The translations under genes and the position numbers were made by a program. A DNA stretch of 64,000 nt from Calliphora vicina (taxonomy: Eukaryota > Arthropoda > Insecta > Diptera > Calliphoridae), in assembly GCF_958450345.1 (NCBI RefSeq), contig NC_088781.1:121842431-121906430 (forward strand), in the 5' to 3' direction. The first letter of the stretch is position 1; every line of letters starts with the position of its first letter. Shown in pieces: positions 44,946-56,426 of the stretch. The notes under the pieces were generated by a model. It did no database searches. It was not told the DNA's origin and saw only the letters and a program-made list of their open reading frames with translations.

Positions 44946-46379
44946 ATGACAAGATACGTTATTTGTTAGCAAAATCATTGCTCATAAATACAGAACTTCT
45001 AAGGTACTTTTTTTAAACTTTTTTTAATTTTAAAGTATAGAGGAATAACATATAGGTTATTCTAACTTTCGCAATAACTGATTTTAAGGATTTTTGTTGC
45101 ATTACTTTATGTAGTGTGCATATTCCAATATCCCCCCAGAAACCATTGTAATCATCATGCAATTAACAGAGCATGCGCACATATCTTAGCAATTAAATAA
45201 ACGAAAGAGTAAAAACTTACAAAAAAATGTAATTTATGTTTTTAAAATGATTTTAAAACAATTTAAATGTCAGTCCCTCCAGTTGCTTTTAGCAGACAAC
45301 AACAATTTATTGTTCAAAACTGCAGACGATGAAAACCTTTTGCGCAACATTAAAATAGTTTCAAGTCTTTAAACAAAAAAACAATCACTTAAATTCATAA
45401 AAGCTCTACGGCATGACACAACAAGATCATCAGCTACCAAAATCTTCTTTGACTGATTAAAAATGGAACATAATTTTTCTTTTGAGATGAAAACGAGCAA
45501 AAAAAAAGAAGCAAAGGGGTTACAAAAAATTGCTATAAAATTGATTTCGATTTACTGGGTAGATATTTATTTAAACATACCATCATTTTGGAGAATTTTA
45601 AACAAAAAAATAAATAAAACAATTTATAAGGAATCGTGCGAATGTTTATTTACAACCATCTGAGCAAACGACTGATGTGCAATAAATGGCAGGACAGAGC
45701 TATAGACAAGCAGACAGACATACGTACAGACAGACAGAGAGTTAGTCAGACCAACGTTACAGATAAAACAGACATGCTGGAACATTTTAAACTAAACAGA
45801 CACTAAACCAGCAGGATAAGTGCCAAGTGCAACGAGGCAGCATTCAAACTTGCAACAAACTCTGTGCCACAACTGACAAACCATTTATTGTATTTTGAAA
45901 TAAAAAAAAACAAACAAATAAAATTAAAAAAATTATGATGAGTTACAGTGCAACTCATGGTAGCTGCAGACACATCAAACAGACATTTACCACAAAACAA
46001 AAAGAAGACGGGACTGACAAAAGGATGAACCGAAACAAATAATAATTCTGAAATAAATAAAACTTTAAGTTAAATAATATTAATTCTGCATTTATATTAT
46101 TAGGAAGTAGTTAAAGTCTTAAAAAAAGAATTAATGTAGAAATTATTTAGTTGGTAGCTGTTTTAATTGAGAGGGCGTAAAATTCAATCTGAAAATGATG
46201 AGCTTTTTTTTTAAATTCATTGAAATTGTGGTGGCAGAGAGATCTTATAAGGAACTTTTGATGGCAATGAAAAGTTTGAGGGGTTGAGGCCATCATTTGA
46301 TTTTAAATGGTAGATTTGTTTTGTCGTAATGTTTGTAACATGTTAAAAACTTCAGTTGGAGAGAAGCCTTACAAAATTA
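44946..46379. other. AT-rich spacer
   Basis: No gene recognised. It contains an imperfect CAGA microsatellite at 45705-45755. Confidence 0.45.
45705..45755. repeat. Imperfect (CAGA)n microsatellite
   Basis: GCAGACAGACATACGTACAG followed by ACAGACAGAGAG. Confidence 0.8.
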
Positions 46380-47267
46380 GCAAACAATATTTCTTCTCTC
46401 CCGCCAACACAATATCGTGGTGTGGTGCGGTTCAGCAGCCAAAAAATACGAATAATTCCAGTCAAAATTGCAACGGATACAACGCTCTCCAAAAAGACCG
46501 CTCCAGAAGCAACGGTGGAGGCATCGTATTTATCATATATAACACCATGCAATAAAGAGGTTTTTCTCTCGACCTGAATTACAGGGACCAATACCTTGAA
46601 GTTCTGGGTATTACGGTAAGATCGGGAGATACGGAGTTGGAGCTCTATAATATCCACATTTCACCAGTAGCCAGTTGTCCAACAGGCTACCGTATCGACA
46701 TTATGACCTTATTGGATGGTGCTATAGTTTTGGTACTAGTCGACTTTAACGCTCATCATCAGCACTCAATTCTTGGGGAAGACCAGAGAGGAGCGTCGCT
46801 GGCAGAAGATATTTAAGAATCCATATTCTGCTCACTGATGATACCCCCACGAATTATGGGTAATTCCGCTAGTTCGACAGACAGTCCATAAAGAGTCCTG
46901 GTCTGATTAACTATACAAGCTGGAGTGCAGGTATTTCTCTGGGATTAGACCATTTACCCAAAATCGTTTGTCTAGATAGACCCAACGATTTTATCGTCTC
47001 TGAAAGCAGAGCTTAAATCCACCAAAAGAAAGCAGATTGGCACGGTTTCAGAGAATTTACCAATCGCATCTTTAATGGTCTACCGATTCCCCCAACGTAC
47101 ATACAACAAAGAGGAAGTTTCGTGAAAACATCACCGCAGCAGCCGTTCTTCCCAAAAAAACAGCGAGACTAGCTGATAAGGATGATGACATCCGAAGTAC
47201 AAACCATGACGAACCTAGCTGAACCTCTATATCAGCAGGTTGGTAAATGATTGCAAGTGAAACAAGT

Positions 47268-47965
47268 GGTACCGTGAAATAGCTCCCTATGAAATAATTC
47301 CCATCAAAAATGAAATAATTCCCAACCTTGAAAAATTAAATAACTACCAAAGGGTAAATTGAAATTACTCCCAATAATCGGCGGTTTCATAATTTTAAAA
47401 ATATTACTCCCAAAAAAGCGAAATAACTACCAATGAAACAAATCCCAATAGAAATGAAATAATTCCCAATCCGAAGCAATATATTTATGTGATCTAAAAA
47501 AAGGAACTTCTAAATTCTGAGAGAAGCCGGTTTTTAATACACCCCAGAGGAGAAAACCTTTGCGGCCGGCCAAAGGCCGGCAATGCAAAACACTTTTCTG
47601 AGCGAAGCCAGTATTTGATACACCCCAGAGGAGAAAACCTTAGTGACCGGCCGAAGGCCGTCAATGCAAATAACTTTCCTGAGAGAAGCCAGTTTTCTGC
47701 AAAGTAGAACCCAACAAATATGAAATAACTCCCAATACAGTGAAATAACTGCTAATTGCCAAAATAAAATGAAATAAAACCCAACCAAAATTTCATTGAG
47801 AGTTGTTTCATTGGGAGTTATTGCATTATGAAATAACTGCCAAAAAAAATTATGAAATAACTTCCTATGCGTTGGAGTTGTTTCATAATGATATAAGTCC
47901 TGAGTTGTATGAAAACTTTGTTGGGTGTTATTTCATCTTTTCGTGGGCAGTTATTTCACGGTGCC
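47268..47965. mobile_element. Foldback/MULE-like element, 698 bp, 9-bp TSD GAAACAAGT
   Basis: A perfect 9-bp direct repeat GAAACAAGT (47259-47267 and 47966-47974) flanks ends GGTACCGTGAAATAGCTCCC and, as reverse complement, GGCACCGTGAAATAACTGCC. Both arms consist of many imperfect short tandem units of the form GAAATAA(C/T)TCCCAA, in one orientation at the left (47275-47480) and the other at the right (47780-47958). The centre has an 81-bp direct duplication (CACCCCAGAGGAGAAAACCTT at 47540 and 47621), each copy with a GC-rich palindrome (GGCCGGCCAAAGGCCGGC and a variant). Drosophila FB elements likewise have long arms of short tandem repeats and 9-bp TSDs and are related to MULEs. This one has no coding capacity. 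Confidence 0.85.
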
Positions 47966-48144
47966 GAAACAAGTAGTTAGATCATTTTAAGAACTGGAAT
48001 TTATGTTCTGGAGTTGGGATTTTGTGGTCTATAGTTTGGTCTTTCTCTAACTTGACAATGAAGGATGATAGGGTCGCTATTAAGTTTGCAGATACCACCG
48101 TGTGCTTTTTTCCGACTTTTAACTGACGAGGAAAAAAATATTGT

Positions 48145-48284
48145 GTAAAGTTTTGGTGTATCCGAGGCTGGATACACCAAAACTTTACTTTAAACGCCAA
48201 CTGAAGTTGCAAAAACCATCGCAATTTCAGTTGGCGTGTAAAGTTCCAATCCTCTGAAGAGACCTTTTGAAAGGAATGGAACTT
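48145..48284. repeat. Three consecutive strong hairpins
   Basis: Hairpin 1: a perfect 19-bp stem (48145-48163 with 48170-48188), loop GAGGCT. Hairpin 2: a 17-bp stem with one G-T pair (48194-48210 with 48221-48237), loop AAAAACCATC. Hairpin 3: an 8-bp outer stem AAGTTCCA/TGGAACTT (48241-48248 with 48277-48284) plus four inner pairs. The motif GTAAAG(T/C)TT occurs at the boundaries. The block occupies the place of the RT fingers in the host retrotransposon and is followed by the palindrome GAAGGCCTTC at 48294. It matches no transposon end I recognise. Confidence 0.85.
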
Positions 48285-49400
48285 GACCAATTGAAGGCCT
48301 TCGAAACTCTTATTCACGCCACACTCTACCAGGATGCCGAAAAATATGAAGATATAGAAAGTGAACAATCTGAGTGGCATGCAGTCGTTCGTGGAGATTA
48401 GAGACAAATGCTCAACACCTCGTAGAGTTAAACAAGGAATCACTCAGGGCGGGGTACTGTCAGTTTAAATTCTACCTCTTATACCTCGCACTGCATCCAC
48501 AGGGTGTGGAAGTAATCACATATGCGGACGACTGCACTATCTTGGAGACTGGTCACAACGTTGATGAACTTTGCGGTATGGTAAATGGTTATCTCAATGA
48601 AATCCACAATTTCTTCACTGCATGTAATCACCAACGACATCATCGGCAATACTCTTCACCACCGAAGGAGGTAAAACTCAACATAGGTATCATGGTTGAG
48701 GGCGTACAAATTCCGAAGTGAAAAATATTGGGTGTCATAAGCTGCGAAATAGGAACAAGGTCCTCAAAACACTAGCCGGCAGCACTTGGTGTATGGACAA
48801 ATAAACCTTGCTAGCTACCTACAAAACGATTGGTCGGTCGGTGTTCAACTATGCTGGTCCAGCTTGGTCGCCTTCGTTAAGTGAAACTCCGTGGAGAATT
48901 ATTCAATGATATCAAAAAGCAGTCACAGGCTGCCTTCAAATTACATCACAACACTACCTTCACGAGGAAACTAAGGTTCTACCGGTCAAGGAATAGTTCC
49001 ATATGGGATGTCACCGGAGGAGTCATCCAAACTTCGACATCGCACAGTTGGAGTCTCCCCCGAGGCATGTCAGACAGGTCCTACGTATATAGCTTTGAAC
49101 GACATTCATAGCGACGCCATCAATTCCGTATGGATGTCGTACCGACAGCAGACGCCGAGAAGATTCTGCTGCGTAAAACAAGAATTGTTCTAGCTCAACT
49201 AAGATCAGGATGGAGCAACAAGCTTAATGCCGTTTGGTGCCCCATAGACCTTGCCCGGTGGTCAGGGTTCTTATGACCCCACATATTCAACTGTGTAGCC
49301 AGCCCTACTTCACTACGTCCAGTGTATTTATGGACTCATCCTGTCGAAGTAGCACAATTACTTGTACTTGAACTACATGCAGAACCCCCAGATTATATAT

Positions 49401-49654
49401 TGTAAAATTGTTTATGCTACTACAAAAACAACAACCTAAAGCACTAGCGAAATTGAAATATCCAAAATCTCAGAATGCTTCGTACAGGTTATATGGGCAC
49501 GCCAATTTTTTAAAAATAAAAAACGCCCCACGCTCTAGCTGTAAGTTCAAATTCTTCAGGCGTTTTGACTGCGCAATGATGAATATGTCAGTCAGTAATG
49601 TTACTTTTGGAAGAATATGGTCCTAGCTATTGAAATAAAGTGAATAAAAATCAA
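49401..49654. other. Spacer right of the Jockey-like element
   Basis: The 72-residue open frame at 49408-49626 has no known motif and starts in the retrotransposon 3' tail (CTACTACAAAAACAACAAC). I treat it as chance. Confidence 0.4.
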
Positions 49655-50128
49655 GTTTCCGCATACACCGTAATAGGAACCGAAAACGAATTTCCATACA
49701 TTTGCACCGAAAAAAATTACGTTTCATAAATCGGCAACGAAAATTGGGAAAGAAACGGCACCGATCAGTAACGAAAAACCTGTCATTTGGGGCCGTAACG
49801 AAAACAACTTCAAGTAGGTTATTTTCGGTGCTGTAGGAACAAAATTATTTTAATTATTTTTTTATTTCAAATTTAAAGAAAATCAAAATGAATAAAAAAA
49901 AAAATTTTTTTATTAGAAGAGGAAAACATAATAGATTTTGTCAAAATAATGAAATTCTATTTAATGTGCGACATCCAAACTTAAAAAATAATTTCATTTC
50001 TGTTTTATGCCGCAACGCACCCAACTGAAACGAAAACAATTCAGAAACGAGACGGTGACGAACACCAACGCTTTTCCGTTTCAGTTTCCGTTATCGGCGC
50101 CGATTACGGTGTATGCTTAAACCCAGCT
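49655..50128. mobile_element. Small TIR element, ~470 bp
   Basis: The ends are AAGTTTCCGCATACACCGTA and, reverse complemented, GGGTTTAAGCATACACCGTA, both continuing AT(A/C)GG. Motifs such as CCGTAACGAAAAC, CGGCACCGAT and TTTCCGTTATCGG recur in inverted orientation subterminally. No target duplication could be fixed, because the outermost bases are diverged. No open frame is present. Confidence 0.65.
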
Positions 50129-50997
50129 TTAGCAGTTTATCAAGAGTCAATAGCTCTTAATTTCAGCAATTGTGCAAGAACTTAATTCGTGAACTTGTCT
50201 TAAACAATTCAAGAGCAAATTGCTTGGCAAACATTTTGAAATTGCTTAGTTTATGCTTTTCCTTTTAATTTTTAATTTTGCAATTGATTTTTATTTTCCC
50301 AATATTTAAAATACCCCTACAAATTGCATACAGTCTCCTAAATTCGTTACAATTTCCCTTTCACTAAACTTAATATATAGCTCCTCTATTTATATACGAT
50401 ATATATTGATATAAATGCTTAAATCGTGACTTGGTTTTTTTCCAATTTTTTTTTCATAACGTACTTGTTGTTAGTACTCGTAGATGGTGTTAAACTTTAT
50501 TCAATAAATTTTGTATGAACCAATTTGAAAATAAGTTTCTTTTTTTTTGTAGCTGTGCGCTTTTATTTTCAACAATTTCGCAGAATTCATTTGTGAATAT
50601 AGTTGATTTTATGTACGCTGGATTTTACTGAAAATATGTTGGTGTTTATAAAAAGAAAGACAGACAGACAGACAGACATAGGAGTATATGAGGGTTATAG
50701 TCATAAGTATTGTCTGTGCAACAAAAGGATGTTTGAAATTAAACTCATTGCTGGCTGGATGTTTTTTTTGTTGGTGTTTTTAAAAGTTTTATTTATGCAT
50801 TGCGTGCGAAATTTTGAAATCAATTTAAGAGAAATTTTGTGAGAAAAAATAATATAAATAAAGTGATTCATAAAGATGTGGATAATTTATAATGGAGAAA
50901 TGTAGCTTGTTTTTGGAAAATTTAAGAAAGTTCCTTAAAAGATTTTGAAGCAAATAAGTGAATAATAAAATAAATAATAACGAATATTGAAAAACGT
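50129..50997. other. AT-rich spacer
   Basis: No gene recognised. A perfect (CAGA)n microsatellite lies at 50657-50680. Confidence 0.45.
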
Positions 50998-51460
50998 ACT
51001 AGCAAACCCGGTTCGCTTCGCTCAATAACACTATACAATACCAAAAAAAATTACAAGGTCCGACCAATAAATTTTGATAGAGGAAACAAAAAAAAAAGAC
51101 ACGAGTATCTTCGTTTTGAAAGTTTACATCTGAATTTCTTTTGAGGGGGGGTTAAAGTTTCCCTGAACTCTGGCACATTCTTATTGTTAATCGTCATAAG
51201 AAACCATATGATCCTTACATGTTAGGTATAAAAAGTTATGTAAAATGTTACGGAGAATATTTTTGTAGAATATGTTAACCTTCTAAATCCTCAAGGCATG
51301 GGTCTTTTTTGTCCTTCTTTTAAAAAAGAGCAACAAACTCCATTAAAACAGGGATTTAAGTTGTTAAAATGTTCCGCAGAAATATTGTCCGTGAAATTTT
51401 ACTGAAAGTCCCTGAATACACCAAACCGGAAAATTCAACCAGAAAGTCAGAAATAAGACT
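50998..51460 (-). mobile_element. Possible Helitron 3' end
   Basis: Read on the minus strand, the sequence ends ...TTGAGCGAAGCGAACCGGG followed by TTTGCTAGT, the GC-rich element plus CTAG terminus of many insect Helitrons. The remaining ~430 bases have no helicase similarity and no clear 5' TC end, so the extent is a guess bounded by the next DINE element. Confidence 0.35.
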
Positions 51461-51469
51461 CAACAAAAG

Positions 51470-51690
51470 AGAGCTAGGGTTAATTTCGCATTTCGATTTT
51501 CTCGATTTTTAATAGCAACCGAGTCGAAAGAATTCCGGAGATATTGATGTATGAATCGTTATTTGGGGGCTTCGGAAAGTTGATTTCAACAGAAAGACAG
51601 ACGGACATGGCTTAATCGACTCCGCTATCTATAAGAAACCAGAATATGTATACTTTATAGGGTATTTAATATTTAAAATATTTAGAATTT
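51470..51690 (-). mobile_element. DINE-a 5' half, minus strand
   Basis: Reverse complement of the type-a element, from CTATAAAGTATACATATTCTGG through CGGAGTCGATTAAGCCATG, GTCCGTCTGTC and ACTTTCCGAAGCCCCCAAAT to TCGAGAAAATCG. It lacks the terminal TATACCCTTC foldback. Confidence 0.75.
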
Positions 51691-51714
51691 GTATTTTGAA
51701 GTATAATTTTGTGA

Positions 51715-53850
51715 CTACTACCAGCGACTGTACCTCATGTTAGAGGCGGCTGGAAGCAGGCGTCGGATCTTGTAACAAGCGGCTCGCTATATAAACGTGA
51801 TGTAAGGCTTCTAAGCCAGCCCGCATGGAGGCCATGCTGGCAGCCCCAGTTCCAGGATCGGATGCAGAAGCCCAATCAGCTACTCATCTTAAACAAACCG
51901 ATTACCGAAACCTCAAGAAATGAAAATAATACCCAATCAATCCCTTTGATGACAACCTTCAGCTTTAAACACCGGACTCGATTTGGAACTTGGAACGTCA
52001 GGACGCTTTTAGATTCATCAAAACTTGCACAGGTTTTTCGGGAGGCAAACAACTACAACCTCGGCTTTCTGGGTCTTTCAGAGACCCGATGGCCGGATTC
52101 TGGGGAGTTCTAAACATCTTATGGATTTACATTGATATACTCTGGCAAACAATCTACACTTCTCTGGATAAAGAAGTAAAGAGCAGCGCTCGCAGAGACA
52201 AGCGGAAATGGACCGATGATCTGGCAACAGAAGCACAAACGGCAGCCGAATCAGGTAGAACCCGCGACTTATACAGGATAACGAAAAAGCTAGCTAATAA
52301 AAACTTTAATTCCTCAAAACCGTTGGGAAACAACAATGGAGATCTCATCACCTCAAAAAACAGCCAGATATATGGGTACACCACTACTCCAACATGTTGT
52401 CAATAGACGTGCACATACCCCAACCATTATGTAACTGCACTCGGCACATCGAAAGGGACGACATACCCACAACCTCCCCCACTGTAACCGAAATAGCAAA
52501 CGCTATTTGCGCCCTTAAACACCACAAGGATCCAGGACCTGACAACATCAACCCAGTGCTGCTAAAAGCAGACCCTCAAACAAGTGCCTTCCTGCTTCAG
52601 AATGTGGTGCAAAGACTCAGTTCCGACGAACTGAAAGAGGGTCTGATCATCAACATTCCTAAGAAAGGAGATCTCACGGAGTGCAAAAACTGGAGGGGGA
52701 TCACACTCCCAAGCATGATAAATAAGGTGATCGCAAATCACATAAACAGTCTCCGCATAATAATTGAGCAATCAGTAGAATGGAGGTCCCCCCTATATCT
52801 GGTCTTCATCGACTTTGAAAAAGCTTTCGACACACTTGTCCACACTACCATTTGGAAAGCACTAACATGCAAGGGCGTACCCAGGAAAATAATAGGGATT
52901 ATCCAAGAGCTATACAGGAACGCAAGCTGTCGTATACTTCACCGGAATTCAGTTAGCGATAAGGTTTCTGTTAAAGCTGGTGTGCAACAAGGCTATATCT
53001 TGTCGCCGTTACTCTTTAATGTAGTGCTGGTCATTGTCATGAGAAATGCAACGAGCAACAACAGAGGCATAACATGGGGTTTAGGCGGCCGCCTGGCCGA
53101 TCTTGACTATGCCGACGACATATGACTTCTAACACATACTCACTCTGACATGGTGCAAAGCCTTCAAATGGTAGAGACAGAAGCAGCAAAGGCAGGACTC
53201 AAAGTAAATATAAATAAGACGAAGGTAATACGAGTAAATGCAACATCCAACCGGCCGTTCTCTATCCAAGCTACTTGGGTAGCATCATAACATCGACTGG
53301 AGGCTCTTCTGATGATGTCTCAAATCGCACCATGAGAGCTCGGCAAGCTTTCGGACAACTAAGCACAGTTTGGAAATCACCATCAATCTCCACCCGCACT
53401 AAGCTAACAATTTTCAATTCGTGTGTTAAGTCTGTGCTCCTTTATGGCTGTGAAACGTGGAATATGACGGCTTGAGACGTAAGCACTTTGCAAGTTTTCC
53501 ACAACAAATGCCTAAGAAGAATACTAAAAATCTACTGGCCCAACATAATATCAAACACACACCTCTGGACAGTCACAAATCAAAGGCAAATACATTCCGA
53601 AGTTTTGAGAAGGAAATGGCGATGGATGTAACCTGCAATGCCATTGAGATGTAACCCTCAATGCCATTGACTGGAATCCGCAAGGTAGTATAAGGAGAGG
53701 ATGGCTTGCCCACACCTGGAGAAGACAGTTAGACATAGAGGCTTCGCTAGCAGGAAAAAGTTGGAATGAAATCAAGAACCTAGCATCAAACAGAAACCAT
53801 TGGAAATCTTTTGTTGAGGCCCTATGTTCCTTATAGGAACTAAAGGAATT
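51715..53850 (+). pseudogene. RTE-clade non-LTR retrotransposon, internally deleted
   Basis: The endonuclease start TRFGTWNVRTLLDSSKLAQV and GFLGLSETRWPDSGEF (51970-52110) are RTE hallmarks. The rest of the endonuclease is deleted and the frame jumps to the linker KEVKSSARRDKRKWTDDLAT (52172) and RDLYRITKKLANKNF. RT blocks are AICALKHHKDPGPDNINPVL (52505), KKGDLTECKNWRGITLPSM (52660), then a second deletion to LRIIIEQSVEW, FIDFEKAFD (motif A, 52805), GVQQGYILSPLLFN (52978) and LDYADDI (motif C). A TGA at 53123-53125 directly follows YADDI. It continues GLKVNINKTKVIRVNATS, SIITSTGGSSDDVSNRT, LLYGCETWNMTA and VFHNKCLRRILKIYWPNII (to about 53550). The tail ends in TAATAATAATA near 53845, a typical RTE 3' microsatellite. 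It is inserted in the 3' part of a DINE-a. Confidence 0.9.
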
Positions 53851-53856
53851 AATAAT

Positions 53857-53902
53857 AATATAAGATTAGGCACAGCCGAATATAGCTCTCTTACTTGTTA
53901 TG
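53857..53902 (+). mobile_element. DINE-a 3' end
   Basis: ATAAGATTAGGCACAGCCGA followed by ATATAGCTCTCTTACTTGTT, the terminal block of the type-a element. A matching upstream piece (TTTTGAAGTATAATTTTGTGA) lies at 51692-51713, so the RTE copy appears to have landed within this end. Confidence 0.7.
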
Positions 53903-55559
53903 GATATTCATTTATTATATGTAACGTTATCACTAAGTAACGTTACTCTTTTATTTATATAGATAGCTTGCTATTTCTCTAAGGGCTCTAACTTGTGTTA
54001 CACTGACACTATTTTCTTCATATTCTCTATAAATTTTAATTCAAACAATTACACCTGCCATCTTGCAACAATTAACAAGTCAAAGAACTCAAGCATCTGC
54101 TTCATCTCATCAAGACATCTTCAGAATTTATTGACTTAATAACAAGACTACACAACTTTAGCAGCAAAATAATTTGCATTTATCTTAGAAAATGCAAATA
54201 TTTTTATATTTATCTACTTAATATGTGACACCTACACCTGAGTAGGATTTGTTAGTAAAATCAACAGATTTGTATTGTTTAAAAAACACTTGACAGTTAG
54301 ACAGTTAGTGATGCCGACACTATTAACAATTTTAAGCTTCAATAAAGAAGAACTGATAAAAAAAACCAGAATGTATCATAACTCGTTCTACAAACATATG
54401 CAAACAAGAGACAAGTATTTTGTGATAAAGATTTTTTGTTTTATAAAAGAGAAAAACAAATTTAATTCAAATCAAAAAGATAAAATCTGTAAACGCCAGT
54501 TAAGCTACAATATTGTTGGCTGGATAAAAGTATCTAGCTGCATAAATTTACAACATTTGCTGGAGTATTATAAAAGAGGCTGCTGATGTTGCTGTTGATG
54601 ATGTTGCTTGTTATATAAACAATAACGATAACAGCAACAATATTAATACAACTGAATATGCCAATAAATAAAGCTAAAGAGTTAAAAACTCAACATTGCT
54701 AGATAAGATTTTAGAAATACTAAAATCAAATAATGTTATCTTTAAACAAGTATTGGAAAAATCTTTTAAATTTACCTTTCCTGCCTCACCCATAAAATTT
54801 ATTTAAATTATTTTAAACAAAATTTAAATTTGTATAAATTTCTTATCTTGTTAACAGGTCTTTTTATCTATCTTTCTTTCATTATTTTTTTCAACACAAA
54901 ATTATCTCTAAAAATTTTAATTAATATACGTAGTATTTTTATTAACTATATTTAAAATTTCATTTAAGTCGTTTTTATAATTTAGTTTGTTAATTGGTTA
55001 AAGGCCTGCGTAATATACATTTTTAATTGCTTTATTAAAAAACCATTTTACATAAATTCATTTTTGAAATTTTGTTGGTTTCATTATAAAATATAAAATG
55101 TTTAAAGAGTCTGCCACATGTTGATTTTTTTTAAACACAAACTGGTCACTTCGTTATCTTCGTTTATCTAAAGCAGATACTTTGTTGAAAAGGTATAAAT
55201 TCAAGTAGTCAAAATGTGCAATAATTATAAAATATTTAGTGCATATGAATACATTTGCATACTAATATATCAGTAAACTATATTATGCAATGATTTTGTA
55301 ACCTAAAGATTTAATAACTCTGCAGTTCGTTGAACTAGTTCCGCCCATTTTAGACCCATTGTAAGCGCAAATAACTATGGCGTTATATAGGTCGTACAGT
55401 GACTCAGAAATTAAATTCATTGGCCGTTAGTCCAATTTTTTTGTAAATTTGATCAGAAGTAAATTATCATTAATCGCTAACTATTATCGATAATTGACTG
55501 CTTTTTATGTTGGTAGGATAATTGTCTTTAAGAATTGTTATGATGTGGAATTAAATTAT
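53903..55559. other. AT-rich spacer with one unassigned 103-residue frame
   Basis: It contains an open frame at 54275-54586 (103 residues, Lys-rich, no known motif, no initiator or splice context I can support) and a TGT/TGC triplet patch near 54585-54615. Otherwise nothing recognised. Confidence 0.4.
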
Positions 55560-55660
55560 TACTTTATCGGTCATAAATGTTTAATTTATATATGTATCTA
55601 CACAAATTTCGCTCCAAATAAGTTTTATATATATAAAATTCATATCACCAAATAAGAAAA
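55560..55660 (+). mobile_element. DINE-b fragment
   Basis: ACTTTATCGGTCATAAATG, TTAATTTATATATGTATC and CGCTCCAAATAAGTTTTAT match the centre of the type-b element. Both ends are missing. Confidence 0.8.
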
Positions 55661-55919
55661 ATTGGTAAACAATTTAAAAAAATTTTCTTTTTTGCGATTT
55701 TTAAGAAAATATCTCGCCATCAAAAAATAATGTCTAATATTTCGCTATCGATTCAAAAGTTACAGAGTTTTGGCCAATGAAAAACAATTCACAGCCACTG
55801 TGCGTCGTTGGAAAAGTCTTTGAAACGTATATCACTAAATGTCCATTTTGTTTTATATATTAATCTTGTATTTATATAAGTTTAATATCATGTAAATAAA
55901 TAAAATAAATTTATTCTTA

Positions 55920-56426
55920 GTATTGGCTTTTGTTAGCTATGACCTTTTCCCATCTTCATGGCAGCATACGGATTCCGAGAAAAAAGAAATGCTCATCTTT
56001 TGAAATCTAGAAGGAATCAAGCCAATATCGGATACACTATTCTAAAGTGAAGCGTATCGCAGAGAGAGCGAAAGACCTGGGCACGACCTGGACTATAAAT
56101 GGGTGTGGCAACACTTTCCTACCACTTCGTTCTAAATACTTTTTAACAGGCATTTGCGAGCGTTGTCATGTTGGAATATTACAGTTTCATGTATGGCCAC
56201 ATATTCTGGGCGCTGTTCGGCCAAAAATCTCTTCAAATGATTCAATTGCTTTCGGTACAGGTTTCCTGTGATGGTCAGGTCATATTTTAGCAATTCATAA
56301 TAGGTAGGACTCATTTTGCTCCCACTAATTACAAAGAGTTACCTTAACGCCATGGCTATTTGGATTTGATGTCGAGTCGGCTGGTTGGACGGGCTTTACG
56401 TATGATGTCTTACGCTTCGGTTTATC
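55920..56426 (-). pseudogene. mariner transposase (MSSF type), C-terminal half
   Basis: On the minus strand the frame 56314-56132 reads SPTYYELLKYDLTITGNLYR, then KQLNHLKRFLAEQRPEYVAI, VIFQHDNARKCLLKSI. This is the VYYELL...QHDNARPH block of mariner transposases with the second catalytic Asp. The rest of the C-terminus is degenerate down to GTTAGCTATGACC at 55930. A hAT element splits the gene at 56427-57230; the N-terminal half follows at 57231-57600. Stops and frameshifts mark it as dead. Confidence 0.85.

Larger units (their letters stand above)
46380..49400 (+). pseudogene. Jockey-like non-LTR retrotransposon, interrupted
   Basis: Endonuclease (EEP) blocks are YNALQKDRSRSNGGGIVFII (46480-46540), EVLGITVRSGDTELELYNIH (46600-46660), GAIVLVLVDFNAHHQHSILG (46720-46780, with the catalytic DFNAHH), GLINYTSW and LGLDHLPKIV (46900-46970, with the SDH-equivalent Asp-His). 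A foldback element splits the copy at 47268-47965. RT follows: AFETLIHATLYQDAE (motif A region, 48297), RDKCSTPRRVKQGITQGGVL (48395-48460), GVEVITYADDCTILETGHNV (48505-48560, YADD box intact), then IIGTRSSKH and LAGST equivalents. A C-terminal tail, LAQLRSGWSNKLNAVWCPID then WTHPVEVAQLL, reaches about 49370. RT fingers are deleted and replaced by a hairpin-rich segment. Many stops make it inactive. Confidence 0.8.

Noticed and set aside
46351..46385. GEKPYK-like zinc-finger linker in an open frame
   Set aside because: There are no flanking Cys2-His2 residues. The match is short and lies just before a retrotransposon, so chance is likely.
47982..48443. 153-residue minus-strand open frame
   Set aside because: It overlaps the Jockey-like RT on the plus strand and the hairpin cluster, and has no known motif.
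54275..54586. 103-residue open frame as a real exon
   Set aside because: No domain, codon bias, splice site or conserved motif could be supported. It is reported only as an unassigned frame in AT-rich DNA.
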